A stretch of DNA of 64,000 bases. Source: RGIG3002 sp964449325. Lineage in GTDB: Bacteria > Bacillota > Clostridia > Lachnospirales > Lachnospiraceae. Numbering within the stretch: the first letter of the stretch is position 1; each line of letters starts with the position of its first letter. A program made the translations under genes and the position numbers. This document shows positions 51,315 through 60,379 of the stretch, one piece after another. The notes below the pieces were generated by a model, which made no database searches, had not been told where the DNA came from, and worked only from the letters and a program-made list of their open reading frames with translations. The DNA is taken from contig CAYUYJ010000001.1 of the NCBI GenBank assembly GCA_964449325.1, forward strand, positions 372,001 through 436,000, read 5' to 3'.

Positions 51315-52937
51315 TCAGCCATTTCTTTTCTTTTTTATTGTCTGATAAACAATATATATTATAATCAATACCCATGCCGCTGCTAAGGAAGACAACAATA
51401 CCACTGCCGTTGCGGGCAATCTTCCCAAATCAGCTTTTTCCGTTGAAATAGCGGTATTACGACTGCCAAACTGATTCAAACGATAGAGTGAATTAATGTC
51501 ACTGTACAGCTTCTCCATATATGCTTCATCCATCTTTTCTCCCCTTCTGGATGATTTCACGGTATTTTCTATAAGCTGTCCTGCAGCATCACGGAGAGAA
51601 GCAGAGCCGTTGAACACCGGGGTCACAAAGGTATGATTGATGTTAGCCAGCAACAGCTCCGTCGCCTTTATTTTAATATCATAATGGGTAGTATTGTCTT
51701 CGCCACATCGTGACAGATAATCCTGATATTCCGTTGACTCCTGTGCCTTGGAAGTCACCGGTACATAACCTTCTGTCTGTGCATAAGCAATCTGAACGTC
51801 ATTCGTTAACAGATACTGGACAAACAGCCAGGAAGCCATGACCTCCTGGGAATCTTCTTTATTAAAAATACAGACGGACGGTCCCTGCGATATCATTTTA
51901 GGATTGCTTGTATCAAATTGAGGAATAGGCATAACCGCCGTTTCAAACTCTACAACCTTGTCTTCACTGATATCCAGAAGCGGTGCATTCGTTCCCATCC
52001 ACGTTGCTCCTGCTGTAGAGTCTATTGCAAAAATACACTGTCCTGCATTCAGAAAATTAGCAGGATAACTCGAAATCTTAAAGGTAGAAAAAGCTCTGCT
52101 TTCCGCATGTTCCGCAATGGTATACAATAACTGCTTTGTTGTATCGTTAAAAAGCCCGATTTCTCCGTTATCAGAAGAATATCCTGCATCCTTTTGCTTC
52201 AACATCTGAATCATCATATTATCGGTTGATTTATAAATAAACGGAATCATGACTTTCTGTCCGTTCACCTGAAAATTTCCTTCCTCATCCTGCGCCATTG
52301 CCGCCTCGGAAACTTCCCATATAAAATCCCATGTAAGAGCCTCCGGCAAAGTGTATCCCAGGGCTTCAACATAGGTTTTGTTGATATAACAGGCCTCAGT
52401 GGAACGCATATAGGGAATGGCATAATAATGGTCTTCAAAAGAACACTCTTTCAAAAACTGCGGAACTATTTCATCCTGTGTCGGAGAATCAAATCTGACC
52501 TCGCTCCCTCCAAGACCGTATTTCTCATTCGTAAACAACTCATCAAGAGGGACAACCAGATTCGCCCCCGTCAGATAGGTTGCAATATGATCCGGATAAG
52601 TGATGCAGACATTCGGTGTTGTATTCGTTGAAATATTGGTTATAACATCATTGTAGATTTTTCCGTAATCCGTATATAGGCGTAAATTTACGGTAATATT
52701 CGGATAGAGTTTTTCAAAGTCGGCGATTGCCCGCTCGTAAATTGCCGTCTGTGTTTTATTGGTATCATTCTTCGCCCAGAAGGTAATCTCATATTCTTTT
52801 GAAGTATCAAACTCTTCCGGAATTTCAAAAGCATTCATCCCCCTTTGTCCATGACATCCGGTAAGCGTAAGAGCGCTGCCTGCTGCCAGAATCAGCATAA
52901 AACAGAACGCAATGATTTTCTTTCGTATTCCGGTCAT
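51315..52937 (-). CDS. Extracellular solute-binding protein with C-terminal membrane segment (UgpB/MalE-like)
   Basis: This 540-residue lipoprotein has a signal peptide with lipobox LTGC (cysteine 28), a family 1 binding domain (EYEITFWAKNDTNKTQTAIY, TNTTPNVCITYPDHI) and, unlike usual binding proteins, a C-terminal membrane segment near residues 510-533 (VVLLSSLAAAWVLIIIYIVY) followed by KKKRNG. It overlaps the permease gene by four bases. The substrate is unknown, probably a sugar or glycerophosphate. Confidence 0.85.
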   Translation of the reverse strand: MTGIRKKIIAFCFMLILAAGSALTLTGCHGQRGMNAFEIPEEFDTSKEYEITFWAKNDTNKTQTAIYERAIADFEKLYPNITVNLRLYTDYGKIYNDVITNISTNTTPNVCITYPDHIATYLTGANLVVPLDELFTNEKYGLGGSEVRFDSPTQDEIVPQFLKECSFEDHYYAIPYMRSTEACYINKTYVEALGYTLPEALTWDFIWEVSEAAMAQDEEGNFQVNGQKVMIPFIYKSTDNMMIQMLKQKDAGYSSDNGEIGLFNDTTKQLLYTIAEHAESRAFSTFKISSYPANFLNAGQCIFAIDSTAGATWMGTNAPLLDISEDKVVEFETAVMPIPQFDTSNPKMISQGPSVCIFNKEDSQEVMASWLFVQYLLTNDVQIAYAQTEGYVPVTSKAQESTEYQDYLSRCGEDNTTHYDIKIKATELLLANINHTFVTPVFNGSASLRDAAGQLIENTVKSSRRGEKMDEAYMEKLYSDINSLYRLNQFGSRNTAISTEKADLGRLPATAVVLLSSLAAAWVLIIIYIVYQTIKKKRNG

Positions 52938-53809
52938 CCTTTTATCCCTCCTTTTGACACGCCTGCCATGATCTGCTTTCGAAATAACAAAAACAGAACG
53001 ATTAGAGGAACTGAAATTACCACTACCGCCGCCATCATTGCCGGAATGTTTTCACGACCGAACCCATTCTCCCGTATTTCCTGAATTCCGTTGGAGACAA
53101 GATAATAGTTTTCATCATCCGTAATCAGCCTTGGCCATACATAAGAATTCCAGCATTCGATTACCTTCAATATAGTTATGGTTACAAGTGTGGGCTTGGC
53201 TAATGGTATCATTACCTTCAGCAAATATTTCATATCGGATGTCCCATCCACTTTTGCCGCATAATACAGATTATCCGGTATCTGCTCAAAGTTCTCTTTC
53301 AGCAGATAAATGTAAAATACAGACGTAACAGACGGCAAAATCAGCCCCTGAAAGGTATTTCGCATGTTCCAGTCAGTAATTGTCACATAGTTCGTGATAA
53401 CCACCAGTTCATTGGGAATCATCATTAACGAAAGAAACAGGATAAAGGCAACATTTTTCCCCTTGAAATCCAGCCTTGCAAAAGCAAATGCCGCAAGCGT
53501 TATCACAACCAGCATAACAGCAGTCGTTGCCAGTGTAAAAATCACCGTATTGACAAGATACCTTCCGAGCGCCACACCGGTAAATGCATCCACATAATTT
53601 TGTAATGTGGGTGATAACGTAAAAAACTTCGGAATATATTCCGAATTATACTCACTGTAGCCCTTTACGGAGGTCAGAAGCATCCAATAAAAAGGGAACA
53701 ATACAATCACAGCCCAAAATGCCAAAAGCACATAAGTAAGTACCCGGATAACCACTTTACGGATTTTGGTGCTCTTTTCGATTTTCCCGTAATCAATCCT
53801 ATTTTCCAT
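52934..53809 (-). CDS. Sugar ABC transporter permease (UgpE/LacG-like)
   Basis: This 291-residue CUT1 permease has six membrane segments (AFWAVIVLFPFYWMLLTSV early) and the coupling motif YYAAKVDGTSDMKYLLKVMI. It follows its partner permease by 14 bases and overlaps the binding-protein gene. Confidence 0.92.
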   Translation of the reverse strand: MENRIDYGKIEKSTKIRKVVIRVLTYVLLAFWAVIVLFPFYWMLLTSVKGYSEYNSEYIPKFFTLSPTLQNYVDAFTGVALGRYLVNTVIFTLATTAVMLVVITLAAFAFARLDFKGKNVAFILFLSLMMIPNELVVITNYVTITDWNMRNTFQGLILPSVTSVFYIYLLKENFEQIPDNLYYAAKVDGTSDMKYLLKVMIPLAKPTLVTITILKVIECWNSYVWPRLITDDENYYLVSNGIQEIRENGFGRENIPAMMAAVVVISVPLIVLFLLFRKQIMAGVSKGGIKG

Positions 53810-53823
53810 ACTGTCCCGACCTC

Positions 53824-54729
53824 TTAATAATGAACCTTCTTTTTGCTGATTAATAAGTTAATGCACGTAATCGTAAGTACAATGGCAAATAAAATAATTG
53901 CCGCCGCAGATGCGTAAGACGGATAACCGCCGCTGTCACCATAAAGCATATCATAAATGTAACCTACCATCGTATTCATTTCCGCTGCATTCAGATTCGT
54001 ACCGAATAAAGCAACAACATCACTGTATGCCTTAAATGCCCCGATAAATCCAGTGATAACCAGATAAAAAATCATCGGAGAAATCATCGGCAGTGTGATA
54101 CGCATAAATATCCTGAATTTAGAAGTTCCATCAACCCTTGCCGCATTATAATACAGCCGGTCAACCGATGAAAGTGCACTTGTCAAAATCAAAATTTTAA
54201 ACGGCATAACAACCCATACGGTATAAAAGCAGAGTACAAACATTTTCGCCCAATATGGTCCGTCCATAAAATCCACTGCGCTTCCACCGAACCACGAAAT
54301 AAGCAGATTCATAAGTCCGTCAGAATATGCCGTCTTTTTAAATAAAATCATAAATACCAAACCCACCGCCAGTGTGTTTGTCACATAGGGCAGAAAATAT
54401 ATCGTCTGGAACAAATTCCTAAGGGGCTTAACGGAGCTTAGTCCAACCGAAATAAGCAGGGCAATTCCCGTAGATAACGGTACTGTAATAATGACCAATA
54501 TAAACGTGTTTTTGACTGCCTGTAAAAAATATGGGTCATGCAGAACATAGGAATAATTATATACACCAACCCCCATATAAGTCTGAGATGCAGAATTATA
54601 CCCTTCTTCAAAGGAATAAACAAAAACATCAATCAGCGGATATACCATAAAGACTCCCAGAAAAAGAATCGCAGGTAAAAGATACAGCCAGCCTTTCAGG
54701 TTGTTATTCTCTCTTATTTTTCTTATCAT
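53824..54729 (-). CDS. Sugar ABC transporter permease (UgpA/LacF-like)
   Basis: This 301-residue CUT1 permease has six membrane segments (first GWLYLLPAILFLGVFMVYPL) and the coupling motif YYNAARVDGTSKFRIFMRIT. It starts directly after the ATPase gene, with one base between. Confidence 0.92.
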   Translation of the reverse strand: MIRKIRENNNLKGWLYLLPAILFLGVFMVYPLIDVFVYSFEEGYNSASQTYMGVGVYNYSYVLHDPYFLQAVKNTFILVIITVPLSTGIALLISVGLSSVKPLRNLFQTIYFLPYVTNTLAVGLVFMILFKKTAYSDGLMNLLISWFGGSAVDFMDGPYWAKMFVLCFYTVWVVMPFKILILTSALSSVDRLYYNAARVDGTSKFRIFMRITLPMISPMIFYLVITGFIGAFKAYSDVVALFGTNLNAAEMNTMVGYIYDMLYGDSGGYPSYASAAAIILFAIVLTITCINLLISKKKVHY

Positions 54730-54730
54730 A

Positions 54731-55834
54731 TCACTCTACCTCGAAATCAATTCTCTCTTCCGTTTCCTTGTTAAAGAGGAACACCTTGCGAGGTATCAAG
54801 GCAAATCTGACAGTTGGATTTTGAACATCTACTTTATTTTCCGTGCCGATAATGGAACGAACTGTAGGATTTAAAGATGCTTTATTCGTGGAAACCACGC
54901 TGATATCACGTCCCATGACCTCCACACCGCTTAACTCACATCGAAACTGTCCGTCTTCCCGTAACCTAAACCCTTCCGGTCTGATTCCCACATAAACCTC
55001 CTGATTAGCCACACCACGGATATCCAGAACTGCATCCTCACCGATATATAATTGATTATCTCTGACCTGTCCGTCAAATACATTCATAGGAGGGGTCCCA
55101 AGGAATCTGGCAACAAACAGATTGCCCGGACTGTCATAAACATCCTGCGGCTTACCGATCTGCTGGACAACACCTTCCTTCATAACAACAATCATATCAG
55201 AGATACTCATCGCTTCCTCCTGATCATGTGTTACGAAAATCGTGGTAATTTTTGTTTCTCTCTGAATTCTCCGTATTTCCTCTCTCGTCTGAAGTCGCAA
55301 ACGGGCATCAAGGTTGGAAAGCGGCTCATCAAGCAGAAGCACTCTTGGCATTTTCACCAGAGCTCTTGCAATTGCCACCCGCTGCTGCTGACCACCGGAA
55401 AGTTCACCCGGTTTCCGCTCCATCAGCTCTTCAATCTGAACAAGTCTTGCTGCTTCATATGCCTTCTCTAACATTTCTGATTTAGACAGCTTGTTTTTTC
55501 CTTTCAGATTCTCCAACGGGAACAAAATGTTCTGCTTGACCGTCAGATGCGGATAAAGTGCATAATTTTGGAACACCAAGCCAATCCCTCTGTTTTCCGG
55601 CGGCAAATCCGTAACATCCTCGCTGCCGAAAAATATCCTGCCACTAGTCGGTTTCAGCAGACCGCTTATCAAATTGAGTGTTGTACTCTTACCACAGCCG
55701 GAAGGACCAAGCAGACCAATCAGTTTGCCGTCCGGAATCTCAAAACTAAAGTCATTGACAGCAATCACATCCTCACGGTTCTTCCTGTCACGGCCCGGAA
55801 ATTTTTTTGTCAGATTCCGCAATACAACTTCCAT
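54731..55834 (-). CDS. Sugar ABC transporter ATP-binding protein (UgpC/MsmK-like)
   Basis: This 367-residue ATPase has Walker A GPSGCGKST, LSGGQQQRVAIARALVKM, VLLLDEPLSNLDARLR, VTHDQEEAM and a C-terminal TOBE regulatory domain (YVGIRPEGFRL). I start at MEVVLRNLTKKF, preceded by GAGGGG. MsmK-type ATPases can power several CUT1 importers, and the transporter at 40839-44344 lacks one, so it could serve both. It is first in its operon. Confidence 0.93.
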   Translation of the reverse strand: MEVVLRNLTKKFPGRDRKNREDVIAVNDFSFEIPDGKLIGLLGPSGCGKSTTLNLISGLLKPTSGRIFFGSEDVTDLPPENRGIGLVFQNYALYPHLTVKQNILFPLENLKGKNKLSKSEMLEKAYEAARLVQIEELMERKPGELSGGQQQRVAIARALVKMPRVLLLDEPLSNLDARLRLQTREEIRRIQRETKITTIFVTHDQEEAMSISDMIVVMKEGVVQQIGKPQDVYDSPGNLFVARFLGTPPMNVFDGQVRDNQLYIGEDAVLDIRGVANQEVYVGIRPEGFRLREDGQFRCELSGVEVMGRDISVVSTNKASLNPTVRSIIGTENKVDVQNPTVRFALIPRKVFLFNKETEERIDFEVE

Positions 55835-55937
55835 GTCACCCCTCACCTAACCTTTCCGAAATTCTTATCTCACATTATATGGAAAAACATCGGAAATGTC
55901 CACACTGCGCATGAATGAAATTTTTCAATCCATATAT

Positions 55938-57926
55938 TCAGGAATATCTTTCTCCTCTTTGCTTCTCACTACCGCAACAAATCACATGCTCACAAGCAAT
56001 GCGATAAGTAACCAAAAAATACAAAACGTATACGCCCGTCATTACAAGAGATATCATCAGGGCTGTTTCCATAGCTTTTTGTTCGCTCAAACCTGCAAAG
56101 CCCCAGATCTCATAGACTTCTCCGAAAATCACACCAAGAGGTACCGTCATAAGAAGCGGTAGCGCAAAAGGTGCAAAGAAGAACACACCAATCTGCTTAA
56201 ACAGAGCAGCTTTTTGCATTTTCACATCCGCACCCAGACGATACAGCACAGCAAATCGTCTGCGCTCATCCTCCAGTGTGGACAGTATTTTGATAGACAG
56301 AATGGCCAACGACATACACACGAAAACGGTGGATACATACAAGGTACCAATAATCAGCGTTCCGGTATTGGCATTGCTGTACAGACGATAGTCTTCCCGA
56401 ACCGCAAAGTCACACCGGTCTTCCGGACCGTCCTCTGTTTCCTGAACATAAGTCAAATCCTCCAGCATTGGCATGACATCCGGACGATGGTTTACCAGTG
56501 TATAAGCAACGCAAACGTCCGAAACAGGCATACCGACCACTGCCTCATCGGGAACGACAAAATACATCCATGCCCTTCGGGCAAAATCCGGGTAAAATGT
56601 ACTGCTTCCCGCCCATGAGCAGGCTTTTCCATTCAGCATCACTGTTTTGTCAGAGAAATCCGTATCGCAGATTCCCTGAACGGTAGTAATCAGCAGATAT
56701 TCATTTTTCAGTGTGACGGGCTCATAGCCGCAACCTAAAAGCAGTGTGTTAAACTGACTCAACGGCATAAATTTGTCGGTCCAACCCATTTCCTCGTATC
56801 CCAGAATATTGCTGCAAAGGGTAGTTTCCCCTAAAGAATAGAGTTGAAAGTCAATTTGTGATGCAATGGGACTGTATTGCTCAATAATTTGTTGGCCTTC
56901 TTCCCGGGAAATGCCTTGCTCTTTAGATAAATCAAACATGGCCATAACATCATAAGGGCAATCCTTGCTGATGGAAAGATCCGAGTAAATCTTCTCGCCA
57001 AAGGTCACATTGGACATGGCAGAAGCAAACACCAGCAGCGTAGCAAGCGCTCCAATCAGCAGCGAATTCATGGTCATCTTTTCGGAAAGGCTACGCAGAA
57101 TCACTGCATTGGTTCCCCTGTTTTTCATCCGCTTATTTCGCAACAACAGCCCGGAAACAGTTCTGGACAATGTAAAATGTGACAGAAAGACCATCACCAA
57201 ATCCACTACCAGCCACAGAAGCAGTTCCACGCCATCCTGCTTATGGAACGCTGCCATCAGGTTTTGATAGGTAACAATCAGACTTCCAATAAGACCTGAA
57301 AGTGTTGTCACCGACAGAATAATCCAAAGAACCGGATATCTCTCACTTTTCCCCACAGCTTCTTCTTTCAAAAGCTCCGAAACCATGACCCTTTTCAGAT
57401 ACCGCATGGACGCCACCGTGGAAAAAACAAACAACCCGATACTGACAGCAACGGTAAGTAATATTCCACGTGCGGAATAGGCCGACACCGTAAAAGGGAT
57501 ATCCATGACAGATGTAAATAACGCCACGACCAACTGGAAAATTACAAGCCCCGCGCTCATACCCACAATCAGTGCCAGTAAGGACAGAATCCCCGTTTCA
57601 CAGGCAAAAAGTGTTTGAATATTCCGACGGGTCATGCCCAATGTCAAGTACATGCCGAATTCCTTTTTGCGTAGCTTAAGCATGAAACCGGTGGCGTAGC
57701 TGAGTACCAACGCTGTGACCAGACAGGAAAGGATGGTAACCATGTTGAACATGGCACTCACATCCGAAGATATCTCCGTCAACTGCTGTATCCGGTCACT
57801 GTAGCTCAAATTATTCACGGCAAACATAAGTGCAACACTCAAAGCCACGGTAATGAAATAAATTAAATAATTGCTGATTTGACGCCTCACATTCCGCAGA
57901 GCCAGCTTAGCGAACATCCGCCTCAC
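55938..57926 (-). CDS. BceB-type ABC transporter permease (peptide antibiotic detoxification)
   Basis: This 662-residue FtsX-family permease has an N-terminal membrane segment, an early cluster, a large extracellular domain (roughly residues 310-510) and a final cluster, about ten membrane segments in all. That layout is specific to BceB-type exporters of cell-wall-active peptides. It overlaps the ATPase gene by 20 bases. Two-component genes precede it, as in Bce systems. Confidence 0.88.
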   Translation of the reverse strand: MRRMFAKLALRNVRRQISNYLIYFITVALSVALMFAVNNLSYSDRIQQLTEISSDVSAMFNMVTILSCLVTALVLSYATGFMLKLRKKEFGMYLTLGMTRRNIQTLFACETGILSLLALIVGMSAGLVIFQLVVALFTSVMDIPFTVSAYSARGILLTVAVSIGLFVFSTVASMRYLKRVMVSELLKEEAVGKSERYPVLWIILSVTTLSGLIGSLIVTYQNLMAAFHKQDGVELLLWLVVDLVMVFLSHFTLSRTVSGLLLRNKRMKNRGTNAVILRSLSEKMTMNSLLIGALATLLVFASAMSNVTFGEKIYSDLSISKDCPYDVMAMFDLSKEQGISREEGQQIIEQYSPIASQIDFQLYSLGETTLCSNILGYEEMGWTDKFMPLSQFNTLLLGCGYEPVTLKNEYLLITTVQGICDTDFSDKTVMLNGKACSWAGSSTFYPDFARRAWMYFVVPDEAVVGMPVSDVCVAYTLVNHRPDVMPMLEDLTYVQETEDGPEDRCDFAVREDYRLYSNANTGTLIIGTLYVSTVFVCMSLAILSIKILSTLEDERRRFAVLYRLGADVKMQKAALFKQIGVFFFAPFALPLLMTVPLGVIFGEVYEIWGFAGLSEQKAMETALMISLVMTGVYVLYFLVTYRIACEHVICCGSEKQRGERYS

Positions 57927-58671
57927 CTCCCAACACTGCCATAATGTTCAGAATCTCATGATACATAGCCTGACGTTCCCGGTTCCCACGATACAGTTCA
58001 TTCCAAATCCGACCATCCTTCAAAAACAGAACCCTCGAAGCATAAGAGCCCACCACGGCGTCGTGAGTCACCATCAGTATGGTGGAATCAAGACGCCGGT
58101 TCATCACCGTGAAGGTCTGCATCAGACCTTTTGTGTTGGCGCTGTCCAGTGCACCGGTAGGCTCGTCGGCCAAAATCAACGCGGGCTCGGTGATTAACGC
58201 TCTGGCACAGGCGGCTCGCTGGCGCTGCCCGCCGGAAAGCTGCCGCGGAAACTTAGAAAGCTGCTCCGTAATCTCCAACGATGCGGCAACAGCGCGAAGC
58301 CTTTCCTGTGTTTCCTTGACCGGTCTTTTTTGCAGGTTCAACGGCAAAACGATGTTCTCGGCAACCGTCAGCGTATCCAACAGATTGTATTCCTGAAAAA
58401 TAAATCCCAGACGGTCACGACGGAATGCCGCCAACTCCTGCTCCCGTGTTTCAGCAATATCCTTTCCCTCCAGAAAAATACTTCCGGAGCTGGGACGGTC
58501 AATGGTGGCGATGACATTCAGCAACGTACTTTTGCCGGAGCCGGATGCGCCCATGATGGCGGTAAATTCACCTTGCTCCATTTGGAAACTCACACCGTTC
58601 AATGCCTTGGATACAGCATCTCCGCTCCCATAATATTTGGTTATATTATCGATTTTAAGTAAAATATTCAT
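57907..58671 (-). CDS. BceA-type ABC transporter ATP-binding protein
   Basis: This 254-residue ATPase has Walker A GASGSGKST, LSGGQRQRAACARALI, LILADEPTGALDSAN and VTHDAVVGSYA. The pattern matches the MacB/BceA group that works with FtsX-type permeases. It overlaps the permease gene and lies about 90 bases after the histidine kinase gene. Confidence 0.92.
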   Translation of the reverse strand: MNILLKIDNITKYYGSGDAVSKALNGVSFQMEQGEFTAIMGASGSGKSTLLNVIATIDRPSSGSIFLEGKDIAETREQELAAFRRDRLGFIFQEYNLLDTLTVAENIVLPLNLQKRPVKETQERLRAVAASLEITEQLSKFPRQLSGGQRQRAACARALITEPALILADEPTGALDSANTKGLMQTFTVMNRRLDSTILMVTHDAVVGSYASRVLFLKDGRIWNELYRGNRERQAMYHEILNIMAVLGGEADVR

Positions 58672-58742
58672 ATAGTTTCACCGACCTTTCGCCACAATTG
58701 TACCGCGCCGGGACCTGATTTGTTCTAACGCTAACTCCATGA

Positions 58743-58764
58743 AATCTAACAGTTTTGTTAGATT
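58743..58764. other. Hairpin overlapping the histidine kinase stop codon
   Basis: AATCTAAC and GTTAGATT form an eight-base stem spanning the end of the kinase gene, without a long T run. GTTAG recurs three times nearby. It may be a partial terminator or part of the regulator's binding region for the transporter genes. Confidence 0.4.
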
Positions 58765-59729
58765 CCGAAAGGAAAGTGAAACAGAAAGCGGGTAAAACGA
58801 CCTTCTTCGGAGGTAATCTCCAGATTGATGTTTAGCATTTTGCAAAGTTCACTGACAATATACAGTCCCATGCCGGTACTACGACCATAGCTTCGCCCCG
58901 CGGTTCCGGTAAAGCCCCGCTCCGTCACCCGCCTCAGCTCATGGGCAGGAATCCCGGGACCGTTGTCCGTAAATCTCAGACTGTCCTCTGCCAGTACAAG
59001 GTCAATCTGACAGCCCGGACAGTATTTGGAACAGTTGATGAGCAGTTGTTTGAGAATGAATACCAGTAGCTTGGGATCTGTATATACGGAACCGTCTCCC
59101 TCTATTGCCACGGAAATATCTGCACCAATCAGAATCTCCATTTCTTCCCGAATGGCCTGATCGCACAGGCTGCGCAGACCGGTACATTTGATTTGCGTGT
59201 CTTTTTCCGCCGTCCGCAGCTTCGCATAGGTCAGGATGGTTTCTGTCAGATTGTCCGCCCGGCGCAGTTCCCGCCGGAGTTTGGTTTTGTCTCCTCCGTT
59301 AGCAAGAATCAGCGTGCAGGCAGTCAGCGGTGTCTTAATCTCATGAATCCAGCTTTCCACATAATCACAGTAATCCTGTTTATCCGCCCTTGCCTGCTCC
59401 ACCGCTCCGATGGCTGAGCGGGAAATCTCCTTCATCAGCAGATAGTATTCCAACTCCGTGACATCTTTTGGCCGTTCCAGCGTTTCTCCAATAAGATACT
59501 TTTCCGGCAACATATCCAGCCTGTTTTTCAGCATCCGAAGCCGATTGTCGATGTTCCGCCAGCTGATTACACTGTAGGTCAAAATCACCAGCAAGCCACT
59601 AAGCAGCAATATAAGCAACAGTGAAAAAGGAATCCCACACAAAAAGGACACCAGAATCAAATACAGTCCGCCAATTCCTGCCATGCAAAGTGGCACGGTC
59701 TTTGCTTTGATATAGTCCCAAAAACTCAT
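58758..59729 (-). CDS. BceS-type intramembrane-sensing histidine kinase
   Basis: This 323-residue kinase has two closely spaced membrane segments near residues 12-55 (VPLCMAGIGGLYLILVSFL and LLLILLLSGLLVILTYSVI) and no extracytoplasmic domain. It has the phosphoacceptor ESWIHEIKTPLTAC and ATP-binding motifs LLINCSKYCP, FTDNGPGIP and GRSTGMGLYIVSELC. Such kinases sense peptides through their partner BceAB transporter. Its start codon overlaps the stop of the response regulator (ATGA), which fixes the start at 59729 despite a longer open frame. Confidence 0.92.
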   Translation of the reverse strand: MSFWDYIKAKTVPLCMAGIGGLYLILVSFLCGIPFSLLLILLLSGLLVILTYSVISWRNIDNRLRMLKNRLDMLPEKYLIGETLERPKDVTELEYYLLMKEISRSAIGAVEQARADKQDYCDYVESWIHEIKTPLTACTLILANGGDKTKLRRELRRADNLTETILTYAKLRTAEKDTQIKCTGLRSLCDQAIREEMEILIGADISVAIEGDGSVYTDPKLLVFILKQLLINCSKYCPGCQIDLVLAEDSLRFTDNGPGIPAHELRRVTERGFTGTAGRSYGRSTGMGLYIVSELCKMLNINLEITSEEGRFTRFLFHFPFGI

Positions 59730-60337
59730 AGGCGATACCCCACGCCGCGCACCGTGCGGATAAAATCTACCGCACCAATCTGACTGAGTTTTTCCCGAAG
59801 TCTTCCAATGTTGACATACAGCGTGTTGCCATCGATGTATATTCCCTTTGTCCACAGATCTTCAATGAGTTCGTCACGGGTGCACAGTTCTTTCTGCATC
59901 AGGCACCATAGGATTCGTGTTTCATTCTTTGTCAATTCCGTATCCTTACCGTCAAAAACAGCTTTCATGCCCGGCAAATCAAGAGTCAACCCCCGAACGG
60001 TCAGCGTATCACTTCCTGCGCTTTTCAGCATTCTTCCGATTCGAGCCAGTAAAACGGCGGAATTGTAGGGCTTGCGAATAAAATCATCCCCGCCCACGCC
60101 GAAAGCCAGCAGCTCGTCCTCCGGTGTATCTCTGGCCGTCAGAAAGATTACCGGTGTATCAGAGGTCTGCCGCAGTTTCCGGCAGCGGGTAAAGCCGCTT
60201 TCGCCCGGCAGATTCACATCCATCAAAATCAAATCGCAGGGCTGTGTATCCACCGGCTGATAGCCGTTGGCGCAGAGCAACGTTTTCAGTTCAGTACGTA
60301 TTGTGTTATCGTCCTCAATTATTAGAATACGCTTCAT
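59726..60337 (-). CDS. OmpR-family response regulator with shortened receiver (BceR-like)
   Basis: This 203-residue regulator has acidic residues ILIIEDDN, the phosphoacceptor in LILMDVNLPG, the conserved lysine in FIRKPYNS and an OmpR-type winged helix (LTKNETRILWCLMQKE, GNTLYVNIGRLREKL). The phosphoacceptor is at residue 40, about 12-14 residues earlier than in usual receivers, so the second helix appears deleted. The frame is intact. I start at MKRILIIEDD with TGAGG upstream. Confidence 0.9.
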   Translation of the reverse strand: MKRILIIEDDNTIRTELKTLLCANGYQPVDTQPCDLILMDVNLPGESGFTRCRKLRQTSDTPVIFLTARDTPEDELLAFGVGGDDFIRKPYNSAVLLARIGRMLKSAGSDTLTVRGLTLDLPGMKAVFDGKDTELTKNETRILWCLMQKELCTRDELIEDLWTKGIYIDGNTLYVNIGRLREKLSQIGAVDFIRTVRGVGYRL

Positions 60338-60379
60338 TGGATACCTCATTTATTCTATATAGTCGGTTTCTAACCACTT

